The notes below the pieces were generated by a model. The model was not told the origin of the DNA and made no database searches. It was given only the letters and a program-made list of their open reading frames with translations. From NCBI GenBank assembly GCA_930367205.1, contig OV884013.1, forward strand, positions 116,274,869-116,338,868: DNA of 64,000 nucleotides, in the 5' to 3' direction. This document shows positions 49,576-61,779 of this stretch, piece by piece; within the stretch, counting starts at the first letter, position 1, and each line of letters begins with the position of its first letter. The translations under genes were made by a program, and so were the position numbers. Source of the stretch: Acanthosoma haemorrhoidale. Its lineage: Eukaryota > Arthropoda > Insecta > Hemiptera > Acanthosomatidae.

Positions 49576-49600
49576 CTTCCTAAAACAAAAAATAAACAAA
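49576..49600 (-). other. 3' splice acceptor in front of the host-gene coding exon
   Basis: On the minus strand a T-rich tract leads to TTTTAG at 49580-49581, and the exon starts at 49579 with GAAG directly before the ATG. The gene must therefore have at least one upstream exon, probably 5' UTR, on the minus strand beyond this point. I could not identify that exon or a promoter in the AT-rich DNA up to 64000. Confidence 0.7.
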
Positions 49601-50619
49601 CGTTATTTCACTTAACCAGTCCAGACAAATAATAAATAGAGATATGTGCGTTTAGAAAATGCTGGAATATCTATGAACAATATGCTACGTTAATGATACC
49701 ATTACAACTATAAACCGAAAGAACAACACGCTAAATCAGTTTTTACGTGATATTTATTTGATAATAAAATCGATGATATTGCTCATTAGATAATCTCCTG
49801 ATTGATATCTTGACCTAAAATTGAACTATTATGATAAAAACAACACGTACATAGGCATTAGCCGATCACTGAAATATTATCATGGCACTGACAACAGCGT
49901 CGCCGACAGCTGATCCTTCGAGCAAACCACAACAACATACACGACCTCCCGTCGCCGGGATATCGACAACAGAGCGATGTTGTCAACAGCTGATAGTCTT
50001 GTTGATGTTGCTGAGAGCACAAGGACAGATAGGCTGATTGCCCTGTTTTCAATACTTTAATGGCCCATTAGCTGATCAGCCGGCTGATTGCGGCCAGCCG
50101 TAGTCTAATAGGATAAGTGGCTGACCTTTCTATTATATCCCTCCCTCTATTGTAGGATATCAGTATAATGTGGTAATATAATGTGTGTAGAATTGAACCT
50201 TTAAAGCTTCCATGGACTTTTTTATCTTTTTCTTCTCTCTTGTAACCTTAGAAGGGAGGGAGTTTTTTTTAACTACATGCTCCCATACATGTCTTTCACA
50301 TGTCAAACTTATAATTTGTACATTTTGTAATTGACTCATTATAATAAATTTATTTAATAAAAATAAAATAACAGTGATACAGATAAATTAATGAAATAAA
50401 CGTATGACTAATATTATAATTGGTATGGATGTTCATAGCCAATTGAACACTATTATATTTTATTAATAAATTTCTGAAATCGTTCATTGTTTTGGGTTGG
50501 CAATAGTTGGTGTTTAATAGGACAGTTTTTTCAAGTTAGCAGGATGTACTATAGCGTTCTACATCGAATATCAGACGGTCCCGTATTATTTCTCCACACG
50601 TAATTGAGGAATAACACGG

Positions 50620-51466
50620 AGGAATAACACCCTCCGCCGCAGTCCTGTCCGCCAGTCTTTTTAAATTCGATTCCTCTCCCTGTGTCTGAGACAGTACGGT
50701 ATTTAGGCTTTCATCTCGACAAAAGACTGACATGGAACCCACATACGAGGCTAAAAAGAAAAGAACTAAACAGACGCTTTGGACAACTGTACAGACTACT
50801 TCGAAAGACATCCCATCTCTCAATAGAAAATAAACTACTTATCTACAAAGTTATACTTAAGCCAATCTGGACATACGGAATAGAGCTATGGGGGACAGCA
50901 AAAAATTCAAACATCAAGCGCATCCAATCCTTTCAATCAAAAGTCCTAAGAACAATAGTAAATGCCCTTTATTACGTCACCAACAAAACCCTTCATAATG
51001 ATGTGAATATACCCTACATTCTTGAACTCATCCCTTCCAAGTTCATAAAATTCCATAGTAACCTATCACCCTAATCCCCTAGCACAGTCATTGCACTGCA
51101 CCACTCATCCCTATAATCCTCCTCGGAGACTAAAACGGCTGTGGGCTCATGACCTGCTATAAATACGTGACAGTGGGAGTCCTAGCAATGGCCCGCGCTC
51201 TTGGTCAGCCTCCGCTGGATCTTATCCAGTGACGCGGCTGACGTAGGAGCGTGGGGGACTTCCCAAGACTCCACTTCCTCCTTCGCACTTGAGGGAGATG
51301 GCAACCATGTGGACTTGGGGGGCCTCTGGGCTGTATGTATATATAATATGAATGAGCGAGTCAATGAAAATGGTGAATTGGTATGAACGAGATCATTTAA
51401 CACAATTACTTATTATAGCCCAATCAGGCAGGTTGTAATTTTATCATAATAAAGTTGTTGTTGAAA
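50620..51466 (+). mobile_element. LINE-A, best-preserved copy (Jockey-type RT C-terminus)
   Basis: The frame 50682-51074 encodes VRYLGFHLDKRLTWNPHTR, then LSIENKLLIYKVILKPIWTY and GIELWGTAKNSNIKRIQSF, the thumb and C-terminal region typical of Jockey-clade RTs. The frame is lost at a short deletion near 51067. The 3' UTR ends AATAAAGTTGTTGTTG followed by a 14-base A tail. It lies upstream of the host-gene exon on the opposite strand, within sequence that may be its intron. Endonuclease and RT palm are absent. Confidence 0.88.
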
Positions 51467-52251
51467 AAAAAAAAAAACCTGGATGACACAGATGTTGGCA
51501 TGTATATAAATATGTACCTATGGTTATAATGTTTTCATTGTTCGCTGGGATGATGGTAAAATGTTAAGTAACATATCCTACAGGACCTGATATCTGCATA
51601 TGTTTTTTTCATTTCCTGATACAAACAAATGTTTTTCCGATTTGCTAATTAGATTCACACTCTCAAATATCGCTTAAATTGTATATTATGCGATTAAAAT
51701 CCATGTTGTTTGTTGAAGTTGGAATACGTAGTAGTTACTGTCATTGTCCGGGATTTAATGATACAATTGGGTCGTTTTAATTAAGTACGCCGCCAGTACA
51801 AATTCTTCATCAAGAGAAGGAACCAGACGAATAAAGAACGTCCAATTGAGGACATGTCGACTGGAATCAATTAAGGTTGAAATATGCGAGACATCCAGTT
51901 AGGCTACGCCCACCAGGCAGCCATGTGACTAATACCTGTTAGATATGCAGCGAAGGTAGTACGTGCTTGTATTAGGACATGGAGCATGTTGAGCAACTCT
52001 ATTGGTCATTGCTAGTAATTGTGATTTGTAGGAGACGCCAATCTTCAGCACTGTGGGAGTACACTGGAGGAAGGGTAATGTTCCCTTATCAGGAAGGGAG
52101 AAAGCATCGCTAGGAACGCTCATCAAGATAAAACCGAAATGCGAGGAATGTCACCGACACGGCTATTTTCGACATTTTTATACTAGAAGTTTTCTTTACA
52201 CATGCAAGATTTCATAAACTGTCGAAAAAAAAAAATGCTAACAGAGCAAGT

Positions 52252-52329
52252 TATTACTGAGCTAATGTATTTTATTATAGAATAGAAAGCTATTACTGAG
52301 CTAATGTATTTTATTATAGGATAGAAAGC
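52252..52329. repeat. 39-bp tandem duplication
   Basis: TATTACTGAGCTAATGTATT... occurs at 52252-52290 and 52291-52329, differing at one base. A recent slippage-type duplication. Confidence 0.9.
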
Positions 52330-52599
52330 AGGAGAAAGTTCCTTTGGCGACATCTCATAACCACAGATATTTAAATCGTAGAATACACTGGGGCGTGGAC
52401 ATAAAAATCAAACATTGAAAACGGAATTTTTTTATGAATACAATCACAGATAGCCATAAAGTAATAGATGTTTCAAATAATGCTCGTTTCTCTTCAAAAC
52501 TTATCTTTAAATGGCAACCACTTACAAACTGTTCATTGTAATAGTACTTTCTATAGAAATAGAAATAAAATAGTTATAAACAAATAATTTATAAAATTT

Positions 52600-53285
52600 A
52601 AGTACCTGGGCGAGATTATATGAAACAGCGGTTCGGAAAAAGAAAGTATGAAAGAAAGAATCACCAAACTAGAGAGACTAAGTTTTGCAACCAGTAACGT
52701 ATGTAACAAGAAAAACCTGTCCACTAGAGTGAAAATAAGACACTACAACACAGTCGTTAAACCGGTAATATTATATGGGACGGAAACCTCATGCCTCCCC
52801 AATCTAGAGAGAGAAACTACTGAGAATAGAACGAAGAATCCTAAGAAGGATCTACGGCCCCAAAAAGACACCAGAAGGATACAGGCGAAGATCCAACCAA
52901 GAAGAATACAAAGACACAAAAGACCTAGAAACGGACATAAGGATAAGGAGACTGAAATTACACGGACATATGGTAAGAATGGCCCCGGAAAGACTAAACA
53001 AGGAAATATTCCAGAAAATCCGAGGATACAAAATCTCAAGGGGATACTCCAAGCAGATGAAGGAAGAAACGTAAAAAACTATAGAAAGATGTAGGAAAAG
53101 ACTGAAGGAAATCAAGGTTCTTGTGGGAAAGAAAAAATCGAAAAAGTCGCGTGGACAGAGGAAAAAAAACAAAAGCACGCAGAGATAATGAGGGAAAATG
53201 GAAGGAAAGGAAAAACAAGAAAAGAACCGAAAGTAATGATATTCGCGTGGTCTTTAAGGCCTTTACGTGACAAAAAAAAACATAC
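52600..53285 (+). mobile_element. RTE-like LINE, RT C-terminus
   Basis: The frame 52648-53094 reads RLSFATSNVCNKKNLSTRVK then HYNTVVKPVILYGTET, the pattern of the RT tail often annotated in insects as an endonuclease-reverse transcriptase. After a frameshift it is very Lys/Arg-rich. It ends at CTTTAAGGCCTTTACGTGAC plus an A tail (53272-53280). Confidence 0.7.
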
Positions 53286-54139
53286 AATAATACATGCGTA
53301 AAATTTACAACAATCACAGCATACTTTTAACCTTTTAAATTTTCGATTTTTAATGTTGTTCCTTGTTGTAAGATTTAGTTGTCATTGTGGATGGCAGACG
53401 TGGGCTGTGGGAAAGAGCAAATTAACAAAACATTTTTTGAAAGATTTACGAATATTGATGATCGTTAAAACTTAAACTATGTCATATGTTTTATTATTAT
53501 TTTTATATAACGACTCATTGTATAAGCAGTAATAAATTTTAGGAACAAATGTTGTAGTCTTGCTAAAACGTCGAAATTTGTGTAATGCATTCGTCACAAA
53601 TCACGGAGACTATTCGAGTCATGACTCTCTGTTTTATATATTTTATTATTTGGCTAATGTGAAATAATTTTATTTGGTTTTTTTCCCGTCATTATCAATC
53701 AAAATCATTTAATTGAATTAATCACACTTGACATTTCAGTGTCATGCTGTGATGCACCCGGTGATTTTTAACGTTAAGTAGAAATTAAAATAGGTTTAAG
53801 TAGCATTGTTTGCAAGTGATTGTCAAAGACGGGTATAGGCTAATTTGACTTCCAAGTTCCTCCATAATGAGTTAATCAAAGTTGTTCTACCCATTACAGA
53901 TTCTAGCACATATTTCCTAAGATTTTGAGATTTGTTTGTGTTAAAAAAAAAAAAGAAGTCAATCCACTTCCATTAACTTTGAAAATGTCTCAACTCCCTT
54001 GCTGAATTTTTGCGTCATCGTCAAGGCTACACTAAAGGGCCTGAAACAAAATTTTAAAGACGCAACAATAATTGCGTATTATGCGTAATAATTTAGATAA
54101 TTGCGTATTATTTAAATGAAATTTAACAAATTTGAATAG

Positions 54140-54480
54140 GTTTATTGTTTTTGTCACGGAAAGGCCTTAAAGACTACGCGAACATCATTACTTTCGGTTC
54201 TTTTCTTGTTTTTGTTTTTCCTTTCCTTCCATTTCCCCTTCATAATCTCTGCGTGCTTTTGTTTTCTTTCTTCTGTCCACGCTACTCCCTTTTTCGATTT
54301 TTTCTTTCTCACAAGGACCTTAATTTCCTTCAGTCTTTTCCTATATCTTTCTCCGTCCTGACAATCCTGGTCCGTTATTCCTAGTCTTTCAGTTTCTTCC
54401 TTCATCTGCTTGGTGTATCCCCTTCAGCTTTTGTATCCTCGGATTTTCTGGAATATTTCCTATTTGAATAGGTTTATTTT
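54140..54480 (-). mobile_element. RTE-like LINE 3' end, inverted relative to 52600-53285
   Basis: The minus frame 54154-54405 (KRLKEIKVLVRKKKSKK, AEIMKGKWKERKNKNKKRTE) corresponds to 53095-53265 of the plus copy and has fewer stops. It ends at the same CTTTAAGGCCTTTCCGTGAC terminus. Confidence 0.7.
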
Positions 54481-55065
54481 TAAAGTTTCAATCATTCGCA
54501 ACGATTTTTATAAGTTGAAAAGCTATTTTAAGTGATTGCATAAATTCTTTTATGTACATATATTAAAAAAACTGAAAAAATAGTTGATACTTGTAGTTAT
54601 GGCAGACTGGGAATACAAGACAACCTTCCCTCTTAGAAGGAGACCTAGAAACAGACGGATGTCTAAAATAATTTTTGGAGTTGGCTCCTGGTCACATTCC
54701 AGTGGCTGGAGCCTCTCCAGTAGTCCGGTCTGTGTTTGTGCTGTGTTTTAAGCCTTTATGTTTGTTGTTTTTGTCTTCTCCCTTTCACTGTTTTTGTTTT
54801 TTCAATCCGTTTACGGGGGGGGGGTGTTGCTTTAGTAAGAGCCGCTAATAAATCTATCACTCCCTCCTTTAAAATAAACTCGCACAATTGCCAGGCGTGC
54901 CAAGTTAATTGTAATGTGTGAGTATTTTTACATTACAATTCATGAGAGAGTAGTAAAAAAATTATATTTTGTATACTGTTTTAATTAGAAGTTTCAAAGG
55001 GAGTTTCGTCTTCAACTATGTTACAAACAGTATCCACAGGTATTTTAGTTTAAGCACAATAAATA

Positions 55066-55968
55066 TTGGAGTTGGCAAGAAAGTAATTTCTGTTTTTTAG
55101 TGTGAAATACAACTTAATTTTTTCTATACAAATAATGAACTCTAATCAGTCAAATATCTTCCATTCTGTTCGATGACCTTTTGCCATCTTTCTGCTAACT
55201 TCATGATCCCGCGCTCATAGAACTTCTGGTCCTTATCAGCAAAAAACTCAACAAAGTGCGATTGGAGGTCATCGTTATTAGTGACATTTTTATCATTTAA
55301 GAGGTTTTGTAAACTTCGAAATAAATAATAATCCGATGGTGCAAATTCGGGGCTGTGTGGGGGATGCGACATCACTTCCCAACCAAGCTCCAATAGTTGC
55401 TATGTTATGTGTTGCTAAAGATGTGTGAGGCCTCGCGGCCTGGCGGAACCCAAATTATCTTCTTAACAAGTCTAAGACGTCTTATATGATTTTCAATTGT
55501 TGTGTGTGATACATTTAACTGTTTTTCAATCTCTCGCACAGTTATATCACGATTCGATTCAATTATGGCTTTCATTTTGTCATCATCAACTTGAGAAGGT
55601 CGACCAGCACGTTGGTCATCTTTCAGTGAAAAATCTCCTTAAATTTTTTTAAACCAATTCTGACTCGTGCGTTCTGTTAAACAATCAACACCATAAAATT
55701 CACATATCTCTTTGTGAGTCTCATCCGCTTTCTTGCTTTTATGAAAATAAAAAAGTAAAATGTGTCGAAAATGCTTATTTTTATACTCCATGTTAAAACT
55801 GACAGTTGTAAACAAAATTACACGCAATTTATTTCTATAGCAACCGAACCAAAAGGTATCGACTACCAAATCGCAAAAGAAAAAAAATCTAACATTGACA
55901 AGAGAATAACGAAACAAACATAACGCTATCTACTCACGCAAACCGAAATAACTTTCCTGCCAACCCAA
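55066..55968 (-). mobile_element. Irritans-type mariner, internally deleted, both ends intact
   Basis: Both terminal repeats are visible (TTGGAGTTGGCAAGAAAGTA at 55066; minus-strand start TTGGGTTGGCAGGAAAGTTA at 55968) with TA on each side. At 903 bp it is about 390 bp shorter than the roughly 1.3 kb of the family. It encodes the N-terminal HTH (HKEICEFYGVDCLTER) and the D3 region (HSPEFAPSDYYLFRSL) through FYERGIMKLAERWQKV. The deletion junction TTTGGGTTCCGCC is identical to that in the 23.4-24.2 kb copy. Confidence 0.9.
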
Positions 55969-56317
55969 TACATACAACACGTTGGAAAATGCGGAGAACC
56001 AAAAATGATTATAAAATCGAAGACTTTCTGTTGTATCTCACTCATAACGAAAACGAACAGGAATTTTAAAATAATGTTTACGGCGCTAGTTATTATAATT
56101 TAAAACTTCATTTATATAGCATTCGTCCTAATCAAATCTAATTATTCAAAACAGATGTGCATGAACACAAACAAAAAAATAATATAAACAAATAGGCTGT
56201 TATGAAGTAATGTTTAAATGGATAAACAAAAAAACAAAAATATTTGATATGAGGTTTTATCGCTGCACGAAATAGGTCAGGTTTATCATCCACATATTAC
56301 TCGTGTAATCTGAGGTT

Positions 56318-56351
56318 TAGATAAGATAACATTGCACTGTTATCTTATCTA
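56318..56351. repeat. Perfect 14-bp-stem palindrome with GATA sites
   Basis: TAGATAAGATAACA, a 6-base spacer TTGCAC, then the exact reverse complement. Each arm holds two overlapping AGATAA-type motifs, the consensus of GATA factors. No gene is adjacent. Confidence 0.75.
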
Positions 56352-56554
56352 GCACATAAAATTCTTTCCTTCGATTAAAAACGAAATAGAATCGATTTTC
56401 CTTTCGGAATATTATAGCGAAATCCTATGAAAAAGATTTATCTAAATAATCTGAAGCTGATATACAGTTCAAAACTTCAAATATAATCTTATCTGTTCGA
56501 GACAGAAATTCGCTCCAGGACCCATTGTGTAAGTTCCGTTATTTATTTCTTAGA

Positions 56555-57290
56555 ACCTAACAGACGCTTTGGACAACCGTACAGACTACTTCGAAGGACA
56601 TCCCATCTCTCAACAGAAAATAAACTACTTATTTACAAAGTTATACTTAAGCCAATCTGGACATACGGAATAGAGCTATGGGGGACAGCAAAAAAATCGA
56701 ACAGTAAGCGCATCCAATCATTTCAATCAAAAGTTCTGAGAACAATAGTAAATGCCCCTTATTATGTCAGCAACAAAATCATCCATAACGATCTTAATAT
56801 ACCTTACATTCTTGAACTCATCCCTTCCAAGTTCATGAAATTCCATAGTAACGTATCCAACCACCCTAATCCCGTAGCACAGTCATTGCACTGCACCACT
56901 CATTCCTATAACCTCCTCGGAGACTAAAACGGCAGTGGCCTCATGACCAGCTATAAATAAGTAACAGTGGGAGTCCTGGCAATGGCCAGTTTCCGTCATG
57001 TCCTGAGCGTATGTGGCTCTCGCGCTCTTGGTCAGCCTCCGCTGTCTCCTATCCAGTGACGCGGCTGACGGAGGAGCGTGGGGGACTTCCCAAGACTCAG
57101 CTTCCTCCTCGCACGCGAGGGAGATGCTAACCATGTGGACTGGGGGGGCCTCTGAGCTGTTTGTATATATAGTATGAATAAGCAAGTGAATGAAAATTGT
57201 AAATTGGTATGAACGAGATAATTTACCACAATTACTTATAGCACAATGAGGCAGTTTGTAATTTTATCATAATAAAGTTGTTGTTAATAA
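56555..57290 (+). mobile_element. LINE-A 3' end
   Basis: Plus copy from RRFGQPYRLLRRTSHLST codons to AATAAAGTTGTTG plus an A-rich tail. One in-frame stop sits at 56706 (CAG to TAG-type change after SNSK). Confidence 0.82.
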
Positions 57291-59384
57291 AAAAAATGTA
57301 TTCCTTACTCGTATTTATTATATAAAATTATATAATTCAATAAATATACGTTATTTATTTGATATTCGTTACTGGTTATTTGTGGGGATAATGAATTAGC
57401 TGACAAGTTTGTTTGAACTATTATCTCGTACGTCGGGGTTTTCTGTTTACGACAGCTGAGGTTTTACCAGCGGACATTTTAAATGTAGCACTATATCTGA
57501 CTCAATAAGTATACTTTCAACATATTTCTTAGTTCCATGGCCTGAAGTAATAAATACTACAAGGTGGTATAACATACCAGAAAACATCATTGTTCATAAG
57601 TCGGCCTACAGGGCGTCAGGACATCAATCGTTAGACCCAGCTGAAGAAATCCCAACTGCCATCAATCAACCTTCCACTGGCAGGGTAGCCATTGACTGCG
57701 TGGCACTACAATATACTCCAAGCCTTTTTATTTATTAAACTTCCTATTTATGTGATATATATCTTCGTCTATAGCGTGGCCAAGCTACCACTTAGGATAA
57801 CTGAGAAATATCGCACGAACCACTGAACAATAATGACATTCAACAACAACAATTTATTGCTTAGTTCGTCAGGTATCGAACCATTATATCGTCAGTACGG
57901 CTCGAAGTTACACTACCACAATGAATTAGGGCCCGGGACTTGCTGACTTTGAAAGGGACTTCTTTGCCAAACAGCAACCAAAAACATAATTGGTCAAAAA
58001 TTCAAAGTCAAAATGTAATAATGATTTGCAGAGTAGCCCTTGGATATAACTGTTTTTACTTTATGCGTCCTTAATTCAATTTATACGCATAATTAAAAAA
58101 ATAATTAGTTTGTAATCAATCTCGAAACCATTAAATAATTGCTTGATAATAAAAAAAAATCAATTTTCCCTCAGGTAGAACAGGTTGTAAACATTTAAGT
58201 TCATGGCCTCCAGATTAACAGTGATTTGAATTTTGTCTTTTTTATGCTATAATCCTACAAATGCATTGAAATAGCGGGCGCAACATTTCGCTGTGTAACA
58301 AGATAGACGTTTTAATGGACGATTTAGTGTTTAGAATTGTTTCAAATTTCATATTAAGAAGCCATTAGATAGCTGTGAAAATTGGAGATAATTCCCATTA
58401 TAATTTGTCTCTATGAAGTATATTTAAATTTATTGTTTGTTCAACATATATTTGCAACTTTAATTTTACAATCAGACTATCCCACATCGAACGACAGCCA
58501 TGCCAATCTCTTGACTGAACAATTACTAAACACTGAAACGATATAATAAATTTAGTAGATTGCTGCTACTGTAGAATTACGTGATAGGGCGTTATATAAA
58601 TAAATGTATGTCGCAAATACTGGCACAATTAGTGACGCGCCTTTACAAACAATGATACCATTATAATCCATTCGTAACGGACTCAGGTGCTCGGCTGAAT
58701 CCATACAGTGTTTATATAATTGTAGGATATAACGACCATGACTGGAAGTTCGCTTTCCTCCATAACCCCTCGGCAGGATACTGACCTCTGACCGCAGGAG
58801 TCTTCCGTCGAAGAGTAGCTCCCTGTAGGAAATTGGATCGCTAGCAATACCTGCGCAGGCAGTGGGAAGGAGATAATAGTTTTGTGGTCTACAAGGCAAA
58901 CATTTGTCCCACTGTGTAGTAACCAGGGGGAGATTGTCAATAGCACTTATTGTCAGTTACAGGTAGTAACTATAAATCACCGTGTACGGTTCATTTGCTA
59001 AGGAACTAGCCCAATGTGTTGACAGGGCTACAAAATGGTTATTATTATAACAGATAGAGTTTGTCGGCGGATCAAAGAAAGCTTTGACTAATTTTCAGTT
59101 CCCCAAAAATATATTACACTATCAATCAAAAACTCTGAAACTGATGCAAGCAAAAGTAGCAATTTAAAACGTTGTCAATTAACATCAATAAGAACTAAAC
59201 TAGATTTGTCTACAAACTCACCACTGCAAAAGCACAATCTGTAGTAATAAGGTAAAACTCAGTACAGTAATTGTGAACAATGATCTACATATACCTGTAT
59301 ATATATGCGTACATATACCCATGTGTACATAAAACATTGAATTCACTTTCTCCCATTCATAAAGTAGGCTTATTTGTTTTCACA
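57291..59384. other. No gene recognised apart from the weak frame at 58552-58899
   Basis: AT-rich DNA with scattered GC-richer patches. No repeat family seen elsewhere in the window. If the host gene is transcribed from beyond here, this would be intron. Confidence 0.45.
58552..58899 (-). CDS. Unassigned 115-codon frame
   Basis: The middle part (SDPISYRELLFDGRLLRSEV, SILPRGYGGKRTSSHGRYI) lies in a GC-richer patch at 58690-58900; the C-terminal part is AT-driven. No domain, partner or splice signals were recognised. May be chance or a decayed exon. Confidence 0.2.
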   Translation of the reverse strand: MPCRPQNYYLLPTACAGIASDPISYRELLFDGRLLRSEVSILPRGYGGKRTSSHGRYILQLYKHCMDSAEHLSPLRMDYNGIIVCKGASLIVPVFATYIYLYNALSRNSTVAAIY

Positions 59385-59930
59385 CCCCCCCCCCATAAAT
59401 TTACAGATAGTTATATATCCTCAGGCGAATCTATTTACAAATTATTTTTGTATTTCCTGTAGCATCGCTACATTATGTACAGGTTTTGTTATTTTATAAA
59501 AAATATATCATGGAATAAAACAGTATAATGATATACATTATACGTGACTGGACTAAACTGACTAATAAAGGTGATGGGGCTCACCTTTTTGACCAACCTT
59601 AAAACTAACTTACATACTAATTCTTGACCTAATTTTTCCCCGACATTCTGTTGCCATCGATGCGGGAGGGGTGGTGGGATCATAGTGTTAAACACTGGGT
59701 TGGTTAGGTGCTGCAACGAGTCGAAAAACTTGATATGTCTCCGGTGGATGAACTCACCAAGCAACGGGTGCAGGTCGGCGTTCTTTAACCTCTCGAAAGA
59801 GGTATGTCGGACCACTTTTCACATGATCCCATTCTGGAAATGTTGGAGACATTTGGCTGAATTGTCAGTCAAGTGGGTAAATAGCGGGGCACCGTACAGC
59901 AGAGTTTTCACTCCTTTCGATCTCTCCACC
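59385..59930 (-). mobile_element. LINE-D: RT C-terminus plus 3' UTR
   Basis: The minus frame 59489-59815 reads VRHTSFERLKNADLHPLLGE then HIKFFDSLQHLTNPVF and matches 20290-20500. The hairpin GGTGATGGGGCTCACC lies at 59570-59585. The 3' end shows as a C-run at 59387-59395. Confidence 0.82.
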
Positions 59931-60835
59931 CCAATGAACCCACCTCAGAAGAATTGAATTCCTGATTATTACAAACTATTACAAATTGAAAGAAAATGTT
60001 CAACATAAAAATTCCACTAAATGATCAGTTTTTGTTAATTACTTCTCACGTTGCAACTGTGTAGTTTTACTCGCTCGGCAATAAACACTCATGCCCAAAA
60101 ACAAACACTCGATAATAGTTAAAATGTATTCAAAAGTATTAATGAACAACTCACAGATATTAGCATTCATATTTAGTAACAGCTATGGTTTACTTTTACT
60201 AATATAATAACTAAAGGCAGGCAATAAGGATCTGAACGAGGAGGGGTGGGGTGGTTAGAAAGTGACATATTGGAGATATCGGATCTGGAACGGTATTCGC
60301 ATAATTAAAAACTGGTCAAATATCATACTGGCCATGAAGAATAGCAGATCACATCGGTTATGAGCTGTCAGACAAAACCACAATACATCATCAGCAGATT
60401 GCAAAAGTAATATTTGCTACATAATGGCTAGAATCGCACCTTCCACAGTAAAGGCAGTGAGTACATTTTCAGCTTTTTGTCTGTTAGAGAAAATAAAGAA
60501 ATATTATTTTCGGAAAACCAAATATGTGTAGGAGATAAAGAATGTCGGGCTGCTAGGTATGCAGACGGGAAAAGCCATTTTGCCGCGGGCGGTGAAAAAA
60601 CTCAAATAAATTGTGCACAGCGATGACTCACAAGAATATATTCCGACCATTCGTATTCCGTAGGCTTTATATTCCGTTGCGAATGTCGAAATTATTTATG
60701 GCAACTTTTAAACTAGTATTAAAAAAAAACAGAATTCGTTCTCTAAAGGCATTTGTTTTTTTAAATGTCATATTTCAACAAAGAGTTGTGGTTATTACGC
60801 ATTCCATTTTCAAATACACTTCATTTTAGTTTAAA

Positions 60836-61504
60836 TAAAAGATACACTTTGGACATCTCTCAATAGAAAATAAATTACTAATCTACAAAGTTATACTTAA
60901 GCCAATCTGGACATACGGAATAGAGCTATGGGGGACAGCAAAAAAGTCGGACATCAAGCGTATCCAATCCTTTCAATCAAAAGTCCTGAGAACAATAGTA
61001 AATGCCCCTTATTACGTCAGCAACAAAACCCTTCATAACGATCTTAACATACCCTACATTCTTGAACTCATCCCTTCCAAGTTCATAAAATTCCATAGTA
61101 ACCTATCCAACCACCCTAATCCCGTAGCACAGTCATTGCACTGCACCACTCATCCCTATAATCTTCCTCGGAGACTGAAACGGCAGTGGCCTCGTGACCT
61201 GCTATAAATGCGTGGGAGTCCTGGCAATGGTAGTTTCTCCAATCATGTCCTGAGCGTATGTGGCTCTCGCGCTCTTGGTCAGCCTCCGTTGGCTCGTATC
61301 CGGTGACGCGGCTGACGGACGAGCGTGGAGGACTTCCCAAGACTCCGCTTCCTCTTTCGCATGCGAGGGAGGTGACAAACATGTGGATTTGTGAGGTCTC
61401 TGGGATATTTGTTAATATTGTATGAATGAGCGAGTGAATGATAAATTGTAAATATGGTATGAATGATAACATTTATCTCAATTACTTATTGCCTAATAGG
61501 GCAG
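60836..61504 (+). mobile_element. LINE-A 3' region, lacking the usual terminus
   Basis: Plus copy from CTCTCAATAGAAAATAAATT through the 3' UTR, but the last ~30 bp (ending in AATAAAGTTGTTG) are missing after CTAATAGGGCAGC. It then joins unrelated sequence, so its 3' end was cut by a later deletion. Confidence 0.78.
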
Positions 61505-61510
61505 CTGGTT

Positions 61511-61774
61511 TTAAATAGTTTTATAACAAGGTTTAATCTTATCTCGCACGCTTGTATCGGCTTTACAGAGTCGAGAAGTTGCTCGTCCGACTTTTATCAG
61601 ATCCAGTCTTTTCAAAAGTTGTTCATCTTGATAAAGAAGTTTAACAGCAGTCTGGGAATAGACTTGTAAGTCCCTCCGGTACCCGGGAGTCGGCCAGCGG
61701 AGAAGTAAACAGACTCGTTGCCTAATGCCCTCCTTAGACAACTCCTCAGATATTCCAAGCAGGAGTCCGTCCAA
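61511..61774 (-). CDS. Unassigned 87-codon frame
   Basis: Reads DGLLLGISEELSKEGIRQRV then RWPTPGYRRDLQVYSQ and ends in a stop next to the broken 3' end of LINE-A. There is no upstream continuation: a stop lies about 10 codons before the ATG. Somewhat protein-like but unrecognised; possibly a fragment of a transposable element. Confidence 0.25.
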   Translation of the reverse strand: MDGLLLGISEELSKEGIRQRVCLLLRWPTPGYRRDLQVYSQTAVKLLYQDEQLLKRLDLIKVGRATSRLCKADTSVRDKIKPCYKTI

Positions 61775-61779
61775 GGCAT

